From Alteromonas sp. LOR (GTDB lineage: Bacteria; Pseudomonadota; Gammaproteobacteria; Enterobacterales; Alteromonadaceae), in assembly GCF_000753865.1 (NCBI RefSeq), contig NZ_JQFW01000010.1, positions 153,805-200,406 of the forward strand: DNA of 46,602 nucleotides, given 5' to 3'. How positions within the stretch are numbered: the stretch's first letter is position 1; every line of letters starts with the position of its first letter. The notes under the pieces were generated by a model, which worked only from the letters and a program-made list of their open reading frames with translations, ran no database searches and was not told the DNA's origin. This document shows, piece by piece, positions 18,289-25,884 of this stretch. Made by a program: the position numbers and the translations under genes.

Positions 18289-18704
18289 CTCGATGTCAAA
18301 GGCAGCTTTAGACAAACACCGGACCTTCGCTTTCCTGTGATTAGGTCTGCAAAGAACGTTTCCCTGTCACTGATGAAGATAACAGGCAGGCAGTGAAAAA
18401 CACCTAACCAAGTATCAGCAAAATAACGGTCCGCAACGCATCATGGGCAGAATCAGCGCCCGGCGGCTATTAAGCACAGGCTCCCCCTCCACTATAACAC
18501 TAGTGTCCTCACTTCAGTCATCTGCAAACGAAAGGTGGAGAGAACCAGACACATCTGTGTATTCTCAATATCTCACTGGCTCACCGCTATACACAAAATG
18601 TCAAAAATTACGCATTAAAGTAACACATCTTACTGCGCAAAATTATGCTTGAACGCCTTTGTTCTAAGCTTTAGCTGTTAGTTGCAATGTGTGTCTATTT
18701 AAGT
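18289..18704. other. intergenic after promoter, no protein gene seen
   Basis: About 415 bp downstream of a good-looking promoter contain no frame I can support on either strand. On the - strand, AACTAAC...AACAAAGGCGTTCAAGC (about 18640-18690) resembles the left half of an attC, downstream of the lipoprotein gene. An untranslated RNA cannot be excluded. Confidence 0.35.
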
Positions 18705-19757
18705 TTAAAAATCACTAATCTTATAAATTTTTATACCAACATTATTTTCATGAGATACGATCAAAAAATCTTGATAGACAAATACCCCTTCAACCGTGTC
18801 TACTACATCAATCTTATATGTATTCTGGATTTCGTCATTTGAAAGTCGATAAAAGTATATGAAGTTGCTGTTAGCGATAAAAACACCTTCATTGTGGACA
18901 GAGACCCTGTTGATTGCATTTACTACCGATGGACTCGCTGGCTCTTGGAAAATTACTGGTTCTCCTAAACCATTCGAGTCGACACTCATTTTCCACACAG
19001 ATGAAAATCCGGTAAAAAAGATGAAACCATCTCTGTACTCGATATCACTGCCATAAATCTCTTCAGTCGAAGAATACTCGTCTTTCAGTTCAAATTCAGA
19101 GTTAAACAATTTGATATATCTGTTTCCTGATACTCCCTCGAATACAACAAATTCACCGCTTTGAAGTGGAAAGATGTTATCTATGTAGTTGCTCGTTTGA
19201 TATCTTTCTACTTCGGTACTCCCGCTTTCCTCACTAATACACAATTCCTCAAGCGTATCAGGAGACTCGCCAGAAGTTCCTCTGTCTACCCAATAAACGC
19301 AATTTCCATAAGACGCAAATATCGTTGCACTTAAATTGGGTGATGGTTGAGTGGAATACACAGCATCTAATAGGCTCCCCTCTAAACTTTGAATACTCAC
19401 AGAATTCAGACCTAATATTCCAAGTAGGTCATTTGTTAGCGCCGCTAAATTATTTGCAAGAGAAGCAGTAATTTGCACTTCTGTCTCTACCAATCCGGAG
19501 CTGCTGATATTCAAAAGACTAACTCCTGCATTGTGGCTTATTGCTAGAGAGTCTTGGTAAGAAACATAGGTTCTTCCCCCTGGCAACCAAAAGGAATCCA
19601 CAAAATCCACATTAATTTCGACTATTTCAGGAGAAGTTTCACTACCATTATTATTGCTTCCCGTGTCGTCATCTATGAGGGTCTCTGGGTCGCTATTTGA
19701 ACCACAAGCATTTAAAAACATTAAGGAAGAAAGAAGAAGAGCTTGGGTTATGCGCAT
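18705..19757 (-). CDS. lipoprotein, unknown (possible beta-propeller)
   Basis: A 350-residue product. The signal peptide ends in lipobox FLNAC (Cys18), then a low-complexity linker rich in Asp, Gly, Ser and Asn. The mature part has repeating beta-strand motifs (YVSYQDSLAISHNAGVSLLNIS, GEFVVFEGVSGNRYIKLFN, VYQDFLIVSHENNVGIKIYKI). The last resembles the first, as in a closed propeller of the NHL/kelch/WD type. It is the most distal gene of the - strand cassette group. Function unknown. Confidence 0.75.
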   Translation of the reverse strand: MRITQALLLSSLMFLNACGSNSDPETLIDDDTGSNNNGSETSPEIVEINVDFVDSFWLPGGRTYVSYQDSLAISHNAGVSLLNISSSGLVETEVQITASLANNLAALTNDLLGILGLNSVSIQSLEGSLLDAVYSTQPSPNLSATIFASYGNCVYWVDRGTSGESPDTLEELCISEESGSTEVERYQTSNYIDNIFPLQSGEFVVFEGVSGNRYIKLFNSEFELKDEYSSTEEIYGSDIEYRDGFIFFTGFSSVWKMSVDSNGLGEPVIFQEPASPSVVNAINRVSVHNEGVFIANSNFIYFYRLSNDEIQNTYKIDVVDTVEGVFVYQDFLIVSHENNVGIKIYKISDF

Positions 19758-19845
19758 AAATACTCCGATAGCACACTCACGTTGGTATACTGGTGCTGAC
19801 GACTACTCTTTTCTTTTTTACTCATAAGATCATCCATTCTAATAC

Positions 19846-19896
19846 TCTCCTAAGGTTTTTAAATCGCGGCTATGAATTTACCTGTTAACTTTTCAC
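19846..19896 (-). other. degenerate attC-like site
   Basis: Read on the - strand: GTTAACAGGTAAATTCATAGCCGCGATTTAAAAACCTTAGGAG. It keeps the AAC...GCCGCGATTTAAA...TTAG outline of attC, but the core-complementarity test fails for the gene upstream of it. Probably decayed. Confidence 0.35.
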
Positions 19897-19917
19897 TAGC
19901 GAGTGTCATAATTTTTT

Positions 19918-20277
19918 TCATATTTTACGCAAAGCACGATATAGCCACAAAACGAAGATACTCAATACTATGACTAAAGCATAGTCAAACATATAATTGC
20001 TTAATGTCATCAAGCTTCCGGTAATGATAAATGACGCAACGTGCCCGAGAAAAATAGAAACTGTAGATGTGAGCGCTAGAGCTGAAAAGCTAGCAAAACT
20101 TAATTTAAATGCTTGGTATATGAGAAACGGAAGGTAGATGACTGCAAGCGCCGAATAAGATACAGCCGTAAAGCTGAAGGAGTTTATCGCTATTCCCGAA
20201 AAGTTGTAAATCAACGTACCGGTAAGAAACTGAGTAACCGCGAGCATGCAGCAAAATAAGGCTAATTTTCTATTCAT
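19918..20277 (-). CDS. small four-helix membrane protein (cassette gene)
   Basis: A 119-residue product with four predicted membrane helices: ALFCCMLAVTQFLTGTLIY, AVSYSALAVIYLPFLIY, SALALTSTVSIFLGHVASFII, and YALVIVLSIFVLWLYRAL. The start is set at 20277 (MNRKLALF) because AAAGGA lies 9-10 nt upstream; an ATG at 20301 lies inside the preceding attC. Family not recognised. Confidence 0.65.
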   Translation of the reverse strand: MNRKLALFCCMLAVTQFLTGTLIYNFSGIAINSFSFTAVSYSALAVIYLPFLIYQAFKLSFASFSALALTSTVSIFLGHVASFIITGSLMTLSNYMFDYALVIVLSIFVLWLYRALRKI

Positions 20278-20298
20278 TTTAACGATTCCTTTCAATAA

Positions 20299-20363
20299 CA
20301 TAACACCAAATTAAGCGGCGTTGCCCGCTCTTGGGAATGTTTGCTTAAATTTCCTTGTTAACT
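20299..20363 (-). other. attC integron recombination site
   Basis: Read on the - strand: GAAAGTTAAC at the left, then AAGGAAATTTAAGC, an internal arm, CGCCGCTTAATTTGGT and GTTATG at the right. The left core is exactly complementary to GTTAACTTTC, the 5' edge of the same cassette (20693-20702). Outline matches attC sites of marine gammaproteobacteria. Confidence 0.8.
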
Positions 20364-20678
20364 TTCATTTTCAATATCAAATTCCAACCTAACCTTCATA
20401 TCTTTTTGAACTACTGCAACTCCGTCTACAATCTTAGGTTTATACTTCCATTTTCCTAGAGCTCTTATAGCTGCTTTATCCAACATTCCCTGATGAGTAG
20501 ATTTTATTACCTTAATATTAGCGACATCACCAAGCTCAGTGATGTCAAAAGATAGATCCACCCACCTTTCAGATGTCGGCGCTTCCAATAAATCTGCTTT
20601 TTTTGATTCATCTAAACTATCTGCGGTACATATCCCTACAGGCATTAATAAAGCAAAGAAAATGACAACCTTAAACAT
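20358..20678 (-). CDS. TonB C-terminal-domain protein (cassette gene)
   Basis: A 106-residue product. A signal peptide (MFKVVIFFALLMPVGICTA) is followed by about 85 residues of TonB C-terminal domain: WVDLSFDITELGDVANIKVIKS, LDKAAIRALGKWKYKPKIVDG and a final beta strand. There is no membrane anchor or Pro-rich spacer of a real TonB, so it is a free periplasmic domain that cannot transmit energy itself. It might compete for or modulate receptors. An ideal AAGGAGG precedes the ATG. The stop codon lies within the attC core. Confidence 0.85.
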   Translation of the reverse strand: MFKVVIFFALLMPVGICTADSLDESKKADLLEAPTSERWVDLSFDITELGDVANIKVIKSTHQGMLDKAAIRALGKWKYKPKIVDGVAVVQKDMKVRLEFDIENES

Positions 20679-20695
20679 GAATAATCCTCCTTGAA

Positions 20696-20805
20696 AGTTA
20701 ACTTTTAAATAAGGGGCGATGGCACGTAGGGTATAATAAGCGAAGCGGCCCTGCGTGTTAGCGTCTCAACGAGCGACAGCGAGTGACTTTATTTTTTTGT
20801 TAGGC
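20696..20805 (-). other. attC integron recombination site (after higBA)
   Basis: Read on the - strand: GCCTAAC (consensus left core) followed by AAAAAAATAAAGTCACTCG, a stem with GCGACAGC/GCTCG, and CGCCCCTTATTTAAAAGTTAACT at the right. The left core matches the complement of the higBA cassette's 5' edge GTTAGGCGTC at 9 of 10 positions. A second, partial copy of its right half occurs near 43201. Confidence 0.8.
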
Positions 20806-21093
20806 GGCATGCAGATCTATTGGCTGCACATTATCCAAATTAATGTTTTGTTTCGCTTGCCAAAGTTCATAATTGTCTTGCATGCTAAGCCAACTTTCTG
20901 GGCTGCGTCCCAATACTTTTGATAGCCTTAAGGCCATTTCTGGCGTTACTGCACTTTTACCCTTTACGACACGATTTAATGTTGAAGCTGCAACACCAAG
21001 ATGGGTAGCGAGTGTTCTGCAGCTTATACCATGTGGCTCCATGTAAATAGACTCAATAAATTCACCTGGATGTGGTGGGTTATGCATATTCAT
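20800..21093 (-). CDS. higA: HigA-family antitoxin
   Basis: A 97-residue product. HPPHPGEFI at the start, the helix-turn-helix CRTLATHLGVAASTLNRVVKGKSAVTPEMALRLSKVLG and SPESWLSMQDNYELWQA are the standard HigA signature. It neutralises HigB and represses the shared promoter. The ATG overlaps the higB stop by one base (TAATG). Toxin first, antitoxin second is the normal HigBA order. The stop lies in the attC core. Confidence 0.95.
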   Translation of the reverse strand: MNMHNPPHPGEFIESIYMEPHGISCRTLATHLGVAASTLNRVVKGKSAVTPEMALRLSKVLGRSPESWLSMQDNYELWQAKQNINLDNVQPIDLHAA

Positions 21094-21371
21094 TAGTGAT
21101 AATCCTCGTAATTTAAGATGTAAGCATTACCATCCGTGAACTCAAAAGTTACTCTCCAATTACCGTTAACTGATATTGACCAAATGTTAGATCTTTCTCC
21201 CTTGAGTTGATGGAGAGAAAAGCCAGGTAGATTAATGTCATCAATATTTCGTGCGGTATGAATTGCTGCTAATTGCATACGAAGTTTTTTCGCATGCTTA
21301 GTTTGTATGCCTGAGGTTTTCCCTTTTTCGAAAAAGAGCTTCAAGCCTTTATGTTTAAATGACTTAATCAT
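21093..21371 (-). CDS. higB: HigB/RelE-family ribosome-dependent mRNase toxin
   Basis: A 92-residue product, MIKSFKHKGLKLFFEKG..., the start of the HigB/RelE superfamily. KKLRMQLAAIHTARNIDDINLPGFSLHQLKG, ISVNGNWRVTFEF and the C-terminal NYEDYH are characteristic; the final His/Tyr region is part of the active site. The start at 21371 fits the promoter at 21378-21406 with a leader of only a few bases; extending upstream would run through the promoter. HigBA cassettes with their own promoter are known to stabilise integron arrays. Confidence 0.95.
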   Translation of the reverse strand: MIKSFKHKGLKLFFEKGKTSGIQTKHAKKLRMQLAAIHTARNIDDINLPGFSLHQLKGERSNIWSISVNGNWRVTFEFTDGNAYILNYEDYH

Positions 21372-21377
21372 GGCATG

Positions 21378-21406
21378 AGTGTAGCGCATTGCGCAACGCG
21401 GTGCAA
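21378..21406 (-). promoter_or_regulatory. higBA promoter with built-in operator
   Basis: On the - strand TTGCAC (21401-21406) and TACACT (21378-21383) are 17 bp apart. The spacer holds the palindrome TTGCGCAA (21389-21396) inside a longer GCG-rich dyad, the likely HigA-HigB binding site. Confidence 0.7.
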
Positions 21407-21409
21407 CTT

Positions 21410-21502
21410 GACGCCTAACACTCAAATAAGCGGCGCGCTTGCGATGCCAACACAACAGCTAAACCTAAACCGCGTCCGACTTTATTTGTTTTGTTAGGTT
21501 TC
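21410..21502 (-). other. attC integron recombination site (after small acidic gene)
   Basis: Read on the - strand: GAAACCTAAC, AAAACAAATAAAGTCGGACG, a stem, GCGCGCCGCTTATTTGAGT, GTTAGGCGTC. The left core is the perfect 10-bp reverse complement of GTTAGGTTTC at the 5' edge of the same cassette (21791-21800). Confidence 0.85.
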
Positions 21503-21510
21503 GATTTCAT

Positions 21511-21789
21511 CTAGTCCTCTATTTTGCCAATAATTAAATCTAAATTACTTGGCACAACTTCCAAATTTGGAACTTCCACTTCATCAAAATGTTTATGGTA
21601 ACCAGCAATATCACAGTTAGCTACTTCGATGATTTTCGAAGCCAAGGCTAGCAAACCGTCTTTGTCGCCAGTGACGTAAATAGTTTCATTAGCAATATCA
21701 AAGGAAACTTTGCCCGAGGGATCAGACTCACTAAATGGAATTCCATTTTTATTAAGCATGAATGTATAACTGAAATTAATCTCTTTCAT
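21511..21789 (-). CDS. small protein, possibly Imm32-like (cassette gene)
   Basis: A 92-residue acidic product. The pattern VTGDKDGLLALASKIIEVAN...YHKHFDEVE resembles the immunity-protein family Imm32 (GDKEGL..LA..L...A....H.H.D). The match is by eye and weak. No cognate toxin is near. ATG lies 11 nt inside the cassette edge and has no Shine-Dalgarno, as for many cassette genes. No signal peptide. Confidence 0.6.
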   Translation of the reverse strand: MKEINFSYTFMLNKNGIPFSESDPSGKVSFDIANETIYVTGDKDGLLALASKIIEVANCDIAGYHKHFDEVEVPNLEVVPSNLDLIIGKIED

Positions 21790-21790
21790 A

Positions 21791-21950
21791 GAAACCTAAC
21801 AATTTAGTAGTGCGCAAATTGCGCGTTTTTCTTCCGAGCATGTGCTTGTTTTTATCCATAGTGCCATCATTCAGAGTTTACTGAAAGTCAAAGAGTACAG
21901 AGGTTACGCTTAATAAGGGCTAAATACGTAGAGGACAAAAACGCGCGATT
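21791..21950 (-). other. long, diverged attC-like site at the array edge
   Basis: The right core GTTAGGTTTC is intact. GCGCGTTTTT (21821-21830) and AAAAACGCGC (21937-21946) are perfect inverted arms about 105 bp apart, as in large attC sites. The left core (CCCAATCG) is diverged. No attI or integron integrase was found beyond it. Confidence 0.5.
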
Positions 21951-22074
21951 GGGTCGTTTTCCTGAATATAGGGGAAGGCAGCCGAGACCGTATACGTGGA
22001 CAGGCATTTAACTCTTAATATGTCAATATTTTGAGCATAAACTAGCTCTTTGGGTCCATTAAGTAATAAATAAT

Positions 22075-22093
22075 CAACTTCCGGTTTACGTAC
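22075..22093. repeat. 19-bp exact repeat beside the integrase (other copy 1675-1693)
   Basis: CAACTTCCGGTTTACGTAC occurs here, 31 bp past the stop of the tyrosine recombinase, and again at 1675-1693. A partial relative (TCCGCTTTACGTAC) is at about 25710. It could be an element end or crossover site of the recombinase. Confidence 0.4.
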
Positions 22094-22123
22094 ACAAGGG
22101 CTGCACAGGCAGCCCCTTACAGC

Positions 22124-22735
22124 CTAAACTTCTATAGATTCCGATATTTCCAAAGCGTCGTCCACCTCAATGCCTAAGTAGCGAACAGTGCTCTCTAACT
22201 TTTTATGGCCCAGCAAGAGTTGAACTACCCGGAGATTTTTAGTCTTCTTGTAAATCAGATAAGGCTTGGTTCTGCGCATTGAATGGGTGCTGTAGAGAGA
22301 TGTATCTAGACCAAGTTTTTCAATCCATCCGTGAAAAATGCGGTTATATTGTCTAGTTGATATGTGCTCAGCGCTATGTATACGGGACTTAAAAAGATAA
22401 TCAGAGGGTTTTAATCCAGCTTTCTTTACCCAAGCCAATATAGATTCTCCCGTGTTTGGTGTTATCTCAAATTGGACAGGACTACCTGTTTTTTGCTGAA
22501 CGACATGCGTGCGCCTAAGAGCTGAGCGTCCGCAAACGACATCGGAGACCTTGAGTTTAACAAGGTCACAACCTCGTAGTTTGCTATCAAGACCAAGATT
22601 GAACAGTGCGAGATCACGCGTCCGTCCTTCAAGCTCTAAGCGAATCCGGATACCCCATATATGTGATATCTGAAGAGGCTTTTTCTGACCGATAATACGA
22701 TTTTTGTTCCAAGGTGTATGGATTTGAATTGCCAT
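22124..22735 (-). CDS. short tyrosine recombinase (catalytic domain only)
   Basis: A 203-residue product. Conserved active-site pieces are LDSKLRGCDLVKLKVSDV (first Arg), HSMRRT (His-x-x-Arg), LLLGHKKLESTVRYLG (His and nucleophile Tyr). The usual N-terminal core-binding domain is absent and the start (MAIQIHTPWNKNR after AGGAGA) looks genuine; widespread proteobacterial proteins of this short type exist. It lacks the extra helix of integron integrases, so it is not IntI. Which sites it acts on is unknown. Confidence 0.9.
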   Translation of the reverse strand: MAIQIHTPWNKNRIIGQKKPLQISHIWGIRIRLELEGRTRDLALFNLGLDSKLRGCDLVKLKVSDVVCGRSALRRTHVVQQKTGSPVQFEITPNTGESILAWVKKAGLKPSDYLFKSRIHSAEHISTRQYNRIFHGWIEKLGLDTSLYSTHSMRRTKPYLIYKKTKNLRVVQLLLGHKKLESTVRYLGIEVDDALEISESIEV

Positions 22736-22935
22736 AATTTGTCTCCTGTTTAATAGGAAACATAATTATGGCAGTCCGGCCAAAGTTTATGGTTTGAATA
22801 ATGGTACTGACAGATTTTTTTACCGGGAATTCAGCATTGCTCAACCATCAGACTGAGAAGCTATATGATTTCTTATATACTGTGCTTTCTTTACCCTACC
22901 TGCGCAGGTATGGCCAAAGTAAACTGCATGAAATT
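22736..22935. other. intergenic with 14-bp palindrome
   Basis: TACCTGCGCAGGTA (22897-22910) is a perfect palindrome. GGCCAAAGT occurs twice, at about 22780 and 22912, in a similar setting. No gene is seen. These could be recombinase or repressor sites. Confidence 0.35.
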
Positions 22936-23337
22936 TTAACTATTTTGATTTTGTTCAGAAATATACTGAGCATAAAGAAGGTCAGCAAAATCCGCTTCAC
23001 CAATTTTGCCCACAACCAAATCTCTGATGGCATCTGCGAATAATTCGTTATCAGCAATTAATTCATAATCATTGAGAGATAAATATTCCAAAGCTACAGC
23101 GAGACCAGTCCGTTTGTTTGCATCAGGAAGCGAATGAGAAAGTGCAATAGAGGCAGCATACTTTGCTGCTATTTCGAAAACATCATTCAAGCCTAAATAA
23201 ACAATAGCATTATCAATCCTGCCTAGCGCCCCCTGAAGCTTATTGATATCAGCGGCCCCCTTCATACCAGGCTCGTTTTCGAGAATGTAGGCGTTAATCT
23301 CTATAACGCGCTCGAAGGGGAAAAAAATAAGCTCCAT
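22936..23337 (-). CDS. doc: Doc-type toxin (Fic fold, kinase-like)
   Basis: A 133-residue product. HSLPDANKRTGLAVALEYL is the Doc form of the Fic motif (H-x-L/F-x-D-A-N-K-R). Family members phosphorylate EF-Tu and stop translation. N-terminal helices (VIEINAYILEN, GALGRIDNAIVYLG) are normal for Doc. Its ATG overlaps the stop of the upstream 56-residue gene (TAATG), the usual antitoxin-toxin coupling. Confidence 0.92.
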   Translation of the reverse strand: MELIFFPFERVIEINAYILENEPGMKGAADINKLQGALGRIDNAIVYLGLNDVFEIAAKYAASIALSHSLPDANKRTGLAVALEYLSLNDYELIADNELFADAIRDLVVGKIGEADFADLLYAQYISEQNQNS

Positions 23338-23507
23338 TACATGTAAGCGAGTTTTTCGAACGTACGCTTGTGTGTTCTTAGCACTAGCTTAGTTTCGGAT
23401 TTCACGATCTGTTGCCCAAACTCACCAGAGAGGTCAAGTTTCTTTCTTGCTGGAACTTTGGGGCGTTGAACAGCTTTAACACCGTAAACTTCAATTTTTG
23501 TATTCAT
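23337..23507 (-). CDS. probable antitoxin partner of Doc
   Basis: A 56-residue, very basic product (MNTKIEVYGVKAVQRPKVPA...). GAGGT lies 6 nt before the ATG, and its stop overlaps the doc start. It is not an obvious Phd or AbrB protein: N-terminal beta segment, then RKKLDLSGEFGQQIV and a C-terminal basic helix (LVLRTHKRTFEKLAYM). Position and coupling support an antitoxin role. A TATACT-type -10 is at about 23533. Confidence 0.75.
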   Translation of the reverse strand: MNTKIEVYGVKAVQRPKVPARKKLDLSGEFGQQIVKSETKLVLRTHKRTFEKLAYM

Positions 23508-23607
23508 AAATACCTCTCATAACTAGATCGATAGTATACACCTGATTTTAGGAGAAACATATTAAGCCAAGACTATTGGTATCATATGCACACATACCAA
23601 GCTAAAT

Positions 23608-23622
23608 TGCCTCTTCAGGCAA
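23608..23622 (-). terminator. weak hairpin terminator after thsB
   Basis: On the - strand TTGCCT-GAA-AGGCAA-type stem (23608-23613/23617-23622), followed by TTT, about 60 bp past the thsB stop. Confidence 0.4.
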
Positions 23623-23684
23623 CAAAAGACAAGAAACGGACATTCAACAAAATCAGTTTTTGGATTGTTTTTAAGCTAATACGG

Positions 23685-24161
23685 CTATCGTCCAGCAGCC
23701 TTTGCTGCCTTTTCTATCCAAGAACCCATGTTATTGTAACCATCATCATCAATCCAATCATATGTTGGATAAGTAATTGTTTTTCCGGCGCTTTTGAAAG
23801 TCCATTTATCAAAGGGATTTTTTCCCTTTGCACTAGTGTTGCCTCTGCTGTCTTTTTTCTTATGAATATAAATACCCAACATGCCATTTCCCTTCTTATG
23901 GCTTTCCGTTATCTCGTAGTCAATCCACTTTTTGCCCACTGTATCCGAACCGATTAAAACTACGGTAACAGACGTCCCTTTCATCTGCTCGGAAATCCAC
24001 TTCTCGATATCCGCATCCTTCTTCTTCTTTACCTCTTCCCATTTCGCGGTATCAAAAAAACCTGATGCCTTTCGATTTTGGGTTAACCAGCTATTTCTAA
24101 TACTTGCCGCTCGCCAGTTATCAGCCTTATACCTGAAACTAAAGAATGTGTGTCTAGCCAT
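23685..24161 (-). CDS. thsB: Thoeris TIR-domain sensor/cyclase ThsB
   Basis: A 158-residue TIR-like (MTH538 type) protein. The start RHTFFSFRYKADNWRA, VTVVLIGSDTVGKKWIDYEI and GIYIH are the core strands; Glu83 in WIDYEI aligns with the catalytic glutamate. In type I Thoeris ThsB senses phage infection and converts NAD+ to a cyclic ADP-ribose isomer that activates ThsA. It starts 12 bp after thsA, in the same operon. Confidence 0.93.
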   Translation of the reverse strand: MARHTFFSFRYKADNWRAASIRNSWLTQNRKASGFFDTAKWEEVKKKKDADIEKWISEQMKGTSVTVVLIGSDTVGKKWIDYEITESHKKGNGMLGIYIHKKKDSRGNTSAKGKNPFDKWTFKSAGKTITYPTYDWIDDDGYNNMGSWIEKAAKAAGR

Positions 24162-24173
24162 TAATTATTCCCT

Positions 24174-25601
24174 TTACATCAATTTAATAATTTTAATCAC
24201 TGATTCGATTAATTCTTCAGACTTTATTTTACTACTGCCAATATCTGAGAAGAGTTGTTTCATCTCAGCTGAGTTCATAGTAGATTTTTGAACTTCTAAA
24301 TTTCTCTCGTTCCATAGTTCTTCCGCCATGTAACCAGTAGCCCCAACTGGAATCAAAAATAGTCCTTTACTCTTAGCAATTTCATATTCTTCGCGCATAC
24401 CGTTTGACAATACAGTCCTATCTCCAGCAGACTTATTTCCAAATAAAAATAATGCGATTCCTGCATGATTTATCATATCGTCTCTATACTTCGTCCATAA
24501 AATAGGCAAAGGCGATTTTCCTTCAGTAGACTGAGGAAAAGGGCGCAAAACAAGTTGATCTTCTATTTTAGCTTTTGGGCTAGTGAAGGTTTCCTCCAGT
24601 ACGCCAGATATCACAGCACTTCCAATTCCCAGCCCAAAGCCAGAAACAACACGAACACCTTGTGATACTAGTTTTCGACTTAACTCATACACAAATTTTA
24701 AGGCGTCGTGTTCGCCCATCTCACCATACTCACAGGCTGCCCCTGATACAAAAACAGTATTAGATTTGTAGTTTTTTTCTAACTGTCTCAATAACTCTGT
24801 GATTTCAGAAAAATCGTCAACAAGAATTGTTTTTATATTGAACCGCTCCAAGTCTTTTATAAAATACTCTTGCTTCCTCTGTCGATATTCAAAATCAGCT
24901 ATTTCTTCGGAGTGTTCTTTTTCAATACCTTTTATAAAGCAATAATGACGTCGTTGGTTTCCCTCATAAGCAACTCGAACTCGGCTTAGTATGTAATCCA
25001 AGTTTGGATCTGTGAAACTAAATCCAATAAATATGAATGTTTTTGATATCAGATCGCCTTTTAAATTGGCTAGATATTGATCCATCTTGACGTGATATTT
25101 CTCATAGTCATCCTTAGTCAGGACAGCTTGATTTGGGTGATCAACATCACCATGCATTTTATAAACGACCGCGTCACGTTTCGGCTTGGTAGTGGACAAG
25201 TGCTCTTTTGTATATTTTACATCTGCTATTTTTCCAGAGTTATCAAGAGCACTTTCAATAATCTTGTCATAATTTGTTGTCCAGTAAGTTCTAATTGGCA
25301 ATCTACAAAGTATCTTATGATTTTGTGTTTCTGAAGCGTCTCTTGAAAACTCTTCTATAAGCCTTTGATTTAGCTGACTTCTGTTGTTGGCGTTATCATT
25401 GCAATGAAACTGCGCTAGAGCTACTAAATCACTTTCTCTATCTACATCTAACCCAAGTTCATCTGCGATTGGTCGTAACAATTCGGACCAGTTTACGAAT
25501 CCTAATCCCGCGGACATTCCAGCCCCAGCAAAAACGGCTACGTTTTCATTAAGTAGCTCTTTACCCACATCCCTTAGAAAGGCTTGTTTTTTTAAATCCA
25601 T
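24174..25601 (-). CDS. thsA: Thoeris effector ThsA (SIR2 NADase plus SLOG sensor)
   Basis: A 475-residue product, the size of Bacillus cereus ThsA. The N-terminal SIR2 domain (about 1-280) has FAGAGMS, TTNYDKII with Asn110, and KMHGDV with His150, matching the catalytic Asn/His of that enzyme. The C-terminal SLOG domain (about 285-475) has GFGLGIGSAVI, LRPFPQ, TKYRDD and MREEYEI, holding the Arg, Lys and Glu that bind the signal. Activation destroys cellular NAD+ and aborts infection. All key residues are present, so the system should work. Confidence 0.96.
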   Translation of the reverse strand: MDLKKQAFLRDVGKELLNENVAVFAGAGMSAGLGFVNWSELLRPIADELGLDVDRESDLVALAQFHCNDNANNRSQLNQRLIEEFSRDASETQNHKILCRLPIRTYWTTNYDKIIESALDNSGKIADVKYTKEHLSTTKPKRDAVVYKMHGDVDHPNQAVLTKDDYEKYHVKMDQYLANLKGDLISKTFIFIGFSFTDPNLDYILSRVRVAYEGNQRRHYCFIKGIEKEHSEEIADFEYRQRKQEYFIKDLERFNIKTILVDDFSEITELLRQLEKNYKSNTVFVSGAACEYGEMGEHDALKFVYELSRKLVSQGVRVVSGFGLGIGSAVISGVLEETFTSPKAKIEDQLVLRPFPQSTEGKSPLPILWTKYRDDMINHAGIALFLFGNKSAGDRTVLSNGMREEYEIAKSKGLFLIPVGATGYMAEELWNERNLEVQKSTMNSAEMKQLFSDIGSSKIKSEELIESVIKIIKLM

Positions 25602-25841
25602 TACCAGTGTCTCAAATTAATTCAATCTTTTGGGGCATATCTCAGCATACTTTGATTTCATCGTAACACTCACTGAACTGTCAAGACATGCTTTAAGTTA
25701 AAAAGGTATGAAGAAGTGTCCGCTTTACGTACATAGCTGCCGTTAAAATTGTTTAAACTCAACGATATCTTTTGGCACATAGCGGAAGTTGGAATACTCT
25801 AAGCGACTCCACATTCTTTTTTCTTACGAGCAGCCTTTCAA

Positions 25842-25874
25842 GAGCGACCATCAGCAGTTTGCTTATGGTCGCTC
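25842..25874 (-). terminator. hairpin after GH2 gene
   Basis: GAGCGACCAT (25842-25851) and ATGGTCGCTC (25865-25874) form a perfect 10-bp stem just beyond the GH2 stop. The U-tract is poor. Confidence 0.5.
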
Positions 25875-25884
25875 GGAGTTCGTT

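Noticed and set aside
18443..18652. 69-residue frame after the palindromic promoter
   Set aside because: No ribosome binding site, no recognisable fold and odd composition; not supported as a gene.
22124..22735. Integron integrase IntI
   Set aside because: The protein is only 203 residues, lacks the N-terminal domain and the extra IntI helix, and matches a different short recombinase type.
22801..23043. 80-residue frame on the + strand
   Set aside because: It runs antisense into doc and has no ribosome binding site or homology.
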